Assembly (NCBI GenBank): GCA_002841765.1
Contig: PHAV01000022.1
Location: 1 to 40,892, forward strand
DNA: 40,892 nucleotides
Direction of reading: 5' to 3'
DNA from: Deltaproteobacteria bacterium HGW-Deltaproteobacteria-4
Lineage (GTDB): Bacteria; Desulfobacterota; Desulfuromonadia; Desulfuromonadales; UBA2197
Under the pieces are notes generated by a model. It searched no databases and was not told where the DNA came from. It saw only the letters and a list, made by a program, of their open reading frames with translations. Numbering within the stretch: the stretch's first letter is position 1; the number at the start of each line of letters is the position of its first letter. Positions 6,807 to 13,156 of this stretch are shown here, in pieces. The position numbers were made by a program, and so were the translations under genes.

Positions 6807-9800
6807 TCACAACTGGAGATTGACCGAGACGAGCTTGGAAACACCCGGTTCTTCCATGGTGACGCCGTAAAGGATATCGGCAATCTCCATCGTCCTCTTA
6901 CTGTGCGTGATAATAACAAACTGCGAGATAGCGGCCATCTCTTTCACCATTTCATTAAAACGACCGATATTGGCTTCGTCGAGAGGAGCATCGACTTCGT
7001 CAAGAATGCAAAAGGGGGACGGCTTGACGAGAAAGATCGAGAAGATCAGGGCAACGGCGGTCAGCGCCTTTTCTCCCCCGGAGAGGAGACTAACATTTTG
7101 CAACTTCTTCCCCGGCGGCTGAACGATGATGTCGATGCCGGTTTCAAGGAGATCTTCTTCGTCGGTCAGACGCAACTCCGCCTTGCCGCCGCGAAAAAGG
7201 CGGGGGAAGATCTCCTGAAATTTGACATTGACGAGGTCGAAAGTTTCGCGAAAACGCTTGCGCGTGGTGCGATTGATTTTGTTAATGGCGGTCTGCAACC
7301 CTTCCAGCGACTGTTTGAGATCTTCCTGCTGCCGGCTGAGAAACTGATAGCGCTCATCCAGTTCCCGATATTCGTCGATGGCCATGAGATTGACTACGCC
7401 GATCTCTTCGATTGCACGCCGCAGAAAAGCCTGGCGCTGCGGCGCCTTTTCGAGGTCAAAATCGGCGGCACCGGCCACAGCCATCAACTCTTCAAGGTCA
7501 CAACGGAAACGGTCAATGAGTGAGTCGCGCAAATGTTCGATCTCCAGCTCGATTTCGCGCAATCGCAACTGCTGGCGACTGAGCAGGTCACGGACGCCCT
7601 GCAGTTGATTACGCAAGTCTTTAAGAGTCTCTTCACGGGACTCGATCTCGGCCGTGCGCATATCGAAAGCAACCCGGAGAGTATCGAAACGCTTCTGCTC
7701 CTCACTGCGTCGGCGCAAAAGGAGTTCCATTTCCACCTGTAAGCGCTGCCGTTCCTGCTGCAAAGATTCCAGGGCCAGTCGGCCCTCGTCAACGCGCGCC
7801 GTCAACAAGAGCTGCCGACCGTGCAGTTCCTGCCGCAGTTTCAACAGTCGCTCCGCCTGGCGCCGACTCCCCTCTACCCGTTCCTTAAGGCTGGCCGCTG
7901 CCACGCGAATCCTCGTCAACGCCTCGCGCTCAACTTCAACTTCGTGGCGGCGGCGATCGCCCTCAACTTGCAGCGTCCGCACCAAAGTCTCGAACTCACT
8001 GCGCTCCGCCTCCTTGGCGCTGCGTCCGCTGCTGGCAGCAGAAAGTTGCAATTCCAGCCCCTGCTGCTCTTCGTGGAGCTGATCCTCTTCGAGATTGAGT
8101 ACCTCGAGGCGGTCATCGCAACGACTGACATCCTGCTGCCAGCGTGTCAAATCCTTTTCAAGGTTGACCAGTTTCAACTCGAGATGGTGCAGCGCAGCGG
8201 CAAGATCATTGACCAGAACTTCGAATTGCTGCAACTGCGTGCGCAACTCCTCCCGCTCTGCGACCAGGGTCGTCACCGCAGCTTCGCAGTCTTTCAGGGC
8301 GATAGCGAGCTCACGAATCTCCCGCTTCTTGTGGAGCAGGCCATCACTCAAACCGCTATTGGCGCCGCCATTAAGCTCGCCGCGCCAATTAAAGCTTTCA
8401 CCACGCGGGGTGACGAGGATAACGCCGAGGGGGAGATCGCTGGTGGCAAGGTAAGGGTCGAGGCTCTCGACAAGATAAATGCCGTCGAGAAGACGGTCGA
8501 TCCGTTCCCGCACCGTCGTTTGCGGGGTAATCATTGCGCTCAGGGCCTGGCCGCCCGTAAAGGCTGAAGTAGTGCAGGCCGGGATGGTCGGAAGAAGGAA
8601 ACTGCTACGGCCGCCGCGCTCACGCAACAGTTCCAGGGCTGCAGTGGCGGTCTGCAGATCAGGAGGCAGCAGGGTTTGCAGGCGCTCGCCAAGGACGGCC
8701 TCTAGGGCCACCTCGATCTCGCCGGGAACATCGATGAGGTCGGCGAGCATGCCTGTAAAACTTTGCGCCAGACGCTGATCGCGCAGCACCGTTTTAATGC
8801 CGCTGCCGTAGCCTTCAAGCTCCTGTTCCAATCGCTGTAGCGATTCGAGACGCGACTTGACCTGGTTGAAACTTTCCCGGCTGTGCAGCAAGCTTTCTTC
8901 GTTCCTCTCGATCTTGCCTTTATAGGTGCGCACCTGCTCCAGTGCGGCGGCCTTCTCCCCCTGCAAGTCAATGCGCTGCTGGCGCAAGGCCACCAGGGCC
9001 GTCTGCGCGGCGCTGCTTTGTTCCTGAGCTACGGCAAGGGTTTCCTGAACCGTCATCGTTTCCTGACGATTGCGGGCAAATCGCTCCTGCTGCGCACGCA
9101 AGCGGCGTTCAGCATTGTCATGTTCAGTGCCGAAACGGGAAAGTTCGGTGAGCAGAGCATAAAGGCGGGTACGCGCCGCTTCCAGCTGCGCTTCCGTACT
9201 TTGGGCTGAATTCTGTGCCGCTTCGAGATCACGCTGCCCCTGATCGAGCTTCCCCTGCACAATGAGGAGTTCCTGACTGAGCGATTCACTTCCTCCCTGC
9301 TGCTGCACCTCTTCACGGTCACATTCAACGAGGCGCTCTGCAACCTCCACACTTTCAAGACGAAGGCGCTCGACTTGCAACTGTTGGCTCTCGATCTCGC
9401 GACCAGCCAGGGCATGACGATCTTCACTCTTCTGGATTTCAGCGGAGAGATGATACAGGCGTTCCTGCCCGGCTGCCACCTCCCGCTCCGCCGCGACCTG
9501 CACCAGGCGGAACTCCTCCATCTGCGCTTCACTAGCGGTCAACTCGGCAAGACATCCTTCCAGGAGGTGAGTCTGCTCCACCGCTGCACTACTGTTCGCG
9601 GCCTCTTCAGCGCGCAGGGCATCATAGCGCTGCCGGGCAAAATAGAGCTCTATCGCCTTGAGCTCTTCACGATATTCGCGAAAGCGTTCGGCCTTTTGCG
9701 CCTGACGCTTGAGGGCGCCGAGCTGGCGCCGGACTTCACTGACAATATCGCTGATGCGCAACAGATTCTGCCGCGTCGCCTCGATCTTGCGCAGCGCCGT

Positions 9801-10334
9801 TTTTTTACGCGACTTGAACTTGGTGACCCCGGCCGCTTCTTCGATGAGATAACGGCGATCCTCGGCTTTGGCGCTGAGGATCATGCCGATCTTCCCCTGC
9901 TCGACGATTGAATAAGCACGGGCGCCGACGCCGGTATCCATGAAGAGTTCGCTGATATCAAGGAGCCGACAGGGGGTTTTATTGATCAGGTAGTCACTCT
10001 CGCCGCTACGAAACAGACGGCGGGTGACCATGATTTCGGCATAATCACGAAAGGCGACCGGCCCGCGCCCTTCTTCGTTGGCAAAGATCAGCGAAACCTC
10101 CGCCATCCCCAAGGGTTTGCGACTTTCGCAACCGCCGAAGATGACATCTTCCATCCCCTGCCCGCGCAAATTTTTGGCACTCTGCTCCCCCATCGCCCAG
10201 CGGATAGCGTCGATAATATTACTCTTACCACAGCCATTGGGACCGACCACTGCGGTAATCCCTCCCTCCAGATCGAGGATGGACTTGTCGACAAAAGATT
10301 TAAAACCAACGATTTCGATTCGCTTAATACGCAT
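6807..10334 (-). CDS. smc: chromosome partition protein Smc
   Basis: Large ATPase that compacts and segregates the chromosome with ScpA/ScpB. The 1175 residues show an N-terminal head with Walker A GPNGCGKSNI (31-40), a first long coiled coil, a hinge near residues 500-640, a return coiled coil, and a C-terminal head with signature LSGGEKALTA and Walker B FCILDEVDAPLD. Length and order are standard. It is the first gene of the minus-strand run ending at tyrS. No strong Shine-Dalgarno precedes the ATG at 10332-10334. The scpA/scpB genes are not in the window. Confidence 0.98.
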   Translation of the reverse strand: MRIKRIEIVGFKSFVDKSILDLEGGITAVVGPNGCGKSNIIDAIRWAMGEQSAKNLRGQGMEDVIFGGCESRKPLGMAEVSLIFANEEGRGPVAFRDYAEIMVTRRLFRSGESDYLINKTPCRLLDISELFMDTGVGARAYSIVEQGKIGMILSAKAEDRRYLIEEAAGVTKFKSRKKTALRKIEATRQNLLRISDIVSEVRRQLGALKRQAQKAERFREYREELKAIELYFARQRYDALRAEEAANSSAAVEQTHLLEGCLAELTASEAQMEEFRLVQVAAEREVAAGQERLYHLSAEIQKSEDRHALAGREIESQQLQVERLRLESVEVAERLVECDREEVQQQGGSESLSQELLIVQGKLDQGQRDLEAAQNSAQSTEAQLEAARTRLYALLTELSRFGTEHDNAERRLRAQQERFARNRQETMTVQETLAVAQEQSSAAQTALVALRQQRIDLQGEKAAALEQVRTYKGKIERNEESLLHSRESFNQVKSRLESLQRLEQELEGYGSGIKTVLRDQRLAQSFTGMLADLIDVPGEIEVALEAVLGERLQTLLPPDLQTATAALELLRERGGRSSFLLPTIPACTTSAFTGGQALSAMITPQTTVRERIDRLLDGIYLVESLDPYLATSDLPLGVILVTPRGESFNWRGELNGGANSGLSDGLLHKKREIRELAIALKDCEAAVTTLVAEREELRTQLQQFEVLVNDLAAALHHLELKLVNLEKDLTRWQQDVSRCDDRLEVLNLEEDQLHEEQQGLELQLSAASSGRSAKEAERSEFETLVRTLQVEGDRRRHEVEVEREALTRIRVAAASLKERVEGSRRQAERLLKLRQELHGRQLLLTARVDEGRLALESLQQERQRLQVEMELLLRRRSEEQKRFDTLRVAFDMRTAEIESREETLKDLRNQLQGVRDLLSRQQLRLREIELEIEHLRDSLIDRFRCDLEELMAVAGAADFDLEKAPQRQAFLRRAIEEIGVVNLMAIDEYRELDERYQFLSRQQEDLKQSLEGLQTAINKINRTTRKRFRETFDLVNVKFQEIFPRLFRGGKAELRLTDEEDLLETGIDIIVQPPGKKLQNVSLLSGGEKALTAVALIFSIFLVKPSPFCILDEVDAPLDEANIGRFNEMVKEMAAISQFVIITHSKRTMEIADILYGVTMEEPGVSKLVSVNLQL

Positions 10335-10519
10335 GGGCCCGACTCGGAAGACTATAAATTCATTGCAAGGCTGAGGCGTTGCAAGCCGCGCATGTTAACA
10401 ATCCGCGGCAAAGGTGTAAAGAAGTTATCACTGTGCTGCGAAAAGCATACTTAAAAAACATCCCTGATGGGATCAAGCAGGAGAGCCCATTGCCGAGGGG
10501 GACAAGAGCAATATCAGTA

Positions 10520-10549
10520 TTGACTTTTTAACGATATTTACGATAAATA
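10520..10549 (+). promoter_or_regulatory. possible sigma-70 promoter
   Basis: TTGACT (10520-10525), an 18-base A/T-rich spacer, then TAAATA (10544-10549), about 70 bases before the gene at 10618. It lies in the 283-base gap between the divergent smc and 10618 genes. Nothing else was identified in that gap. Confidence 0.45.
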
Positions 10550-10617
10550 GTGTGAATAATTTCCTGTTCAAAGGGAAAAAAGATCCTTGCTAAAATCGAT
10601 GATATCTCGCCGGGAAA

Positions 10618-11004
10618 ATGGATAAAACTGTCACAATGCAAAACGCTACATTACTACAAATGATAACGCCCTACTGTAAAGGCTTAGCCTTTCTACTAAT
10701 CGTCGTACTCCTTGCCACCAGGCTTGGCAGTTATACGCACGAAATGTTTGCGGGCCCCATTCAGGAACATATTTCTCAAATTGCGGCTGTTTGCGCCGAT
10801 GAAGACTCACCGGAAAAAACACCTTACCTCTTTAAAGTCAAAAGGCTTTTATCGGATGTCGTCAGTCCGGAGCAGATTGAGGTTGTTTTCGTTCTGGCTC
10901 CGGCACTTGACCCGCAATTTCCCTCACAAAAGTTCACCATGCCCCCCGATGTCTATCTCGATATCGTTGTGCCTCCTGATGAAGATCCTGTCTTCTTTAG
11001 TTGA
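10618..11004 (+). CDS. hypothetical membrane-anchored protein
   Basis: 128 residues with one hydrophobic segment at about residues 21-36 (KGLAFLLIVVLLATRLG), which could be a signal anchor, followed by about 90 mostly acidic residues with many Pro and Asp toward the end (PPDVYLDIVVPPDEDP). There are no conserved catalytic motifs that I can name. The start could also be the ATG at 10636. The Pal-like lipoprotein gene begins 87 bases downstream on the same strand, so a cell-envelope role is possible. I do not recognise a family. Confidence 0.6.
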   Translation: MDKTVTMQNATLLQMITPYCKGLAFLLIVVLLATRLGSYTHEMFAGPIQEHISQIAAVCADEDSPEKTPYLFKVKRLLSDVVSPEQIEVVFVLAPALDPQFPSQKFTMPPDVYLDIVVPPDEDPVFFS

Positions 11005-11090
11005 ATAGAAGCTTTTCTCTACTATTTCCGGGACGCTCGCAAGACTGTGCATATAAGATCCTGGACAACCAACTCACCGAGGTTCACACC

Positions 11091-11627
11091 ATGAATAAAG
11101 CTCTTTTTATTGCTGCCACACTTCTCTGTTTTTCACTTGCCGGTTGTACATGCAAAACCGCCCCGAAAGCCATTGCCGCTACTCCGGTTAAAGAAAGTGC
11201 GATCATTGCCGAAGAATCGATCAGTCAGCCAAAAGCATCAACTGCAGTAATTGAAGGCGCCGAGATCACAGACCGTGGCAGAAAATCTCTCGCCGAGATC
11301 GGTATCGCCATTGAACCTGTCTATTTTAACTATGATTCATTTCTGCTCAGTGATACCAGCAGAGCATCACTGGTCAATACTTCGCAGGTTTTCCTGCAAA
11401 ATCCCGCCCTCAAAGCCATCGTCGCCGGGCATTGCGATGATCGCGGCTCTGAAATGTACAATATCGCATTAGGCGAAAAGCGGGCCCTTTCGGTCAAAAA
11501 CTACTTGTCGACTCTCGGGGTCGAAGCAGACAGACTGGAAGTGGTCAGCTACGGGGAAGAGAAGCCCGCGGCCAGCGGTTTTGATGAAGACTCACGGACA
11601 CTGAACCGTCGGGTGGAGATCATGTAG
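11091..11627 (+). CDS. pal: Pal-like OmpA-family lipoprotein
   Basis: Peptidoglycan-associated outer-membrane lipoprotein, expected to work with Tol proteins. The start at 11091 gives 178 residues with a lipoprotein signal peptide ending in the lipobox SLAG-C19, an Ala/Thr/Lys-rich linker and a C-terminal OmpA-like peptidoglycan-binding domain: VYFNYDS, AGHCDDRGS, YNIALGEKRA and LNRRVEI. The frame is open 30 codons upstream, but only this ATG starts with a signal peptide and has GAGG upstream. No tol genes lie nearby, so it may be a Pal paralogue or stand-alone gene. A strong terminator follows. Confidence 0.88.
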   Translation: MNKALFIAATLLCFSLAGCTCKTAPKAIAATPVKESAIIAEESISQPKASTAVIEGAEITDRGRKSLAEIGIAIEPVYFNYDSFLLSDTSRASLVNTSQVFLQNPALKAIVAGHCDDRGSEMYNIALGEKRALSVKNYLSTLGVEADRLEVVSYGEEKPAASGFDEDSRTLNRRVEIM

Positions 11628-11655
11628 TTGCATTGATGTGTTACGAATGAACAAC

Positions 11656-11699
11656 GCAAAAAATAAGCGCCGACCGAAAGGTCGGCGCTTATTTTTTGC
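11656..11699. terminator. bidirectional terminator with 20-bp perfect stem
   Basis: A 20-base-pair perfect inverted repeat (11656-11675 with 11680-11699) closed by a GAAA tetraloop. A-runs and T-runs flank the GC core on both sides, so it can terminate pal on the plus strand and act as a backup for the tRNA on the minus strand. Confidence 0.93.
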
Positions 11700-11749
11700 T
11701 CCCCTATCATAACGTTTGTTCCCACTGAGTATGAGTAAGACACAAAACG

Positions 11750-11778
11750 AAAAAGGGACCTGCATAATGCAAGTCCCT
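11750..11778 (-). terminator. terminator of the tRNA-fMet gene
   Basis: On the minus strand the arms AGGGAC and GTCCCT pair, continue after one mismatch with TGCA/TGCA, and are followed by five T. The hairpin begins 9 bases after the CCA end of the tRNA. Confidence 0.82.
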
Positions 11779-11786
11779 GAATTCTT

Positions 11787-11864
<78 letters not shown>

Positions 11865-11876
11865 TCAAGTTCTGAG

Positions 11877-11905
11877 ACTATAGTCGATGAGTGTTTTTGA
11901 GTCAA
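11877..11905 (-). promoter_or_regulatory. sigma-70 promoter of tRNA-fMet
   Basis: Minus strand: TTGACT (11900-11905), exactly 17 bases, TATAGT (11877-11882). The tRNA 5' end is 12 bases beyond the -10. The rest of the gap to 12204 shows no gene. Confidence 0.8.
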
Positions 11906-12204
11906 CTGTTATTTTCGCAGAACCCGTTTTTTCGTCATCCCCGGCAATCGACCGCGGAAATCTGTCGTCAAGCATCTCCCGATTCTTCGCAGGAATGCAA
12001 ACCGTAAATACACTGAGAAAACAACTTATATCAGGCAGTTTGCCTTAGCCGTGAGGATAAACATATACAACGCTAGTATCATTATATGCCACTGTTTTGC
12101 AAATCTGCAAAAACTCCACCCTATCAACTGTGAATAAAATTTGCCGATTACAGGCAACTACCTGTTTTCATGGAAAACAAAACGGGGAATAAAATTATAA
12201 AACC

Positions 12205-12221
12205 TTGGTATATCTTTTGCT
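12205..12221 (+). promoter_or_regulatory. possible sigma-54 (RpoN) promoter
   Basis: TTGG (12205-12208) and TTGCT (12217-12221) have the GG and GC dinucleotides exactly 10 bases apart, as in the -24/-12 consensus. The TTGCT half is perfect, while the CACG part of the -24 box is poor. A start near 12233 would leave a leader of about 26 bases before the gene at 12259. No sigma-70 promoter was obvious. Confidence 0.45.
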
Positions 12222-12258
12222 TTACTCCAAACAAAACCAGACCATTAAGGGGAAATCG

Positions 12259-12999
12259 ATGAAAACTATCCGGCACAACATTACTCTCAACTTTGAACAA
12301 AGCGGCGCAGGCCCTGCCATTGTCTTCATCCATGACAACGAAAACAACTGCGCAATCTCCGATCCTCGCTTTGTCGCCCTGATCAAAGCCGGCTTCCGGA
12401 TCATCCTCACCAACCTGCGCGGCCTTACCCGTGACAGGGAGTCCACGGTTGACGACCTCACCGGCGATGCCGTAACCCTCCTCAACTACCTCGGTATCGG
12501 CCGGGCGGTGATCTTAGGCATCGGACGGGGCGGATGTGTCCTCCTCAACCTGCTGGAGAAGCACCCTGAGCGCATCGTCGCATCAAGCTTGGTCATCCCG
12601 CCGACCTTGGCGAAAAATTTGCACCGCGTTGCCGGGCGCAAAGGTCTGCTTGCAACATTACGGAACGGGAGCGCGGCGCCGTTGCTCAGGGAACTCTTCA
12701 GCGCAGAACCGGCCAAGCCTGCCGCAATGCCGGAGCTCACGGAAATCCCCGCCCTGTGCACCTGGCTCGACCAGATCACCAACCGGCCGCAGCAGCCGGG
12801 AAAATCGGGCCTGGCCCTTGTCGCTGACCTACAACTCCCCCTTCTCCTTATCGACACGCCGCCGACTGGACGCCGCTGGCGACAGCTCCTTGGAGGCCGA
12901 CTGCGCTCCTTCAACGGCAGTCTTCTCGCCCTTCTTGATCTCCTGGTGCCGACGGAGAGCGAAGAGTTTGACGAAGAGGCTTACGTCGAATCCCATTAA
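12259..12999 (+). CDS. alpha/beta-hydrolase-fold protein, probably catalytically inactive
   Basis: 246 residues that align by pattern with alpha/beta hydrolases: strand plus oxyanion region (IVFIHDNENN, residues 21-30), TNLRG (51-55), the conserved D-x-L-x-L-L helix, LGIG, and the nucleophile elbow ILGIGRGG (85-92). In active members the elbow is G-x-S-x-G with Ser; here the Ser position is Gly89. The HG of the oxyanion loop is HD, and the usual D of DLRG is N. The start at 12259 has AAGGGG 6 bases upstream; an ATG at 12205 lies inside the putative promoter. It is monocistronic, with inverted repeats after it. It may be a pseudo-enzyme or binding protein. Confidence 0.75.
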   Translation: MKTIRHNITLNFEQSGAGPAIVFIHDNENNCAISDPRFVALIKAGFRIILTNLRGLTRDRESTVDDLTGDAVTLLNYLGIGRAVILGIGRGGCVLLNLLEKHPERIVASSLVIPPTLAKNLHRVAGRKGLLATLRNGSAAPLLRELFSAEPAKPAAMPELTEIPALCTWLDQITNRPQQPGKSGLALVADLQLPLLLIDTPPTGRRWRQLLGGRLRSFNGSLLALLDLLVPTESEEFDEEAYVESH

Positions 13000-13011
13000 A
13001 CCCCCCACTTT

Positions 13012-13066
13012 AAACCTCCCCTCGACGGGGTGTTGAGGGGAGGTTTCACCTCAGCCTCAACACCCC
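13012..13066 (+). repeat. overlapping, mutually exclusive inverted repeats
   Basis: Segment 13012-13023 pairs perfectly (12 bp) with 13035-13046. Segment 13027-13038 pairs perfectly (12 bp) with 13055-13066. The two hairpins share 13035-13038, so only one can form fully. The first could end transcription of the hydrolase-like gene. No long T-run follows, so this may instead be a REP-like intergenic element. Confidence 0.7.
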
Positions 13067-13099
13067 TGCTCCGACCTCATTTTCTTACAGACCTTCCTG

Positions 13100-13108
13100 T
13101 GCTATAAA
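13100..13108 (+). promoter_or_regulatory. possible extended -10 promoter of the GDH gene
   Basis: TGCTATAAA is an extended -10 element (TG at 13100-13101, TATAAA at 13103-13108) without a good -35. It lies about 50 bases before the GDH start codon. Confidence 0.4.
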
Positions 13109-13156
13109 TAATCCGTTCGACAAACGTCGGAAAATTTCTGTTCCCCGGAGGACCGC

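Noticed and set aside
11001-11090. Upstream extension of the Pal-like gene
   Set aside because: It would bury the signal peptide and lipobox inside the protein.
11906-12204. Search for a small gene or RNA in the tRNA-hydrolase gap
   Set aside because: Only the tRNA promoter edge and the sigma-54-like site were found; there is no open frame with a ribosome-binding site and no clear stem-loop.
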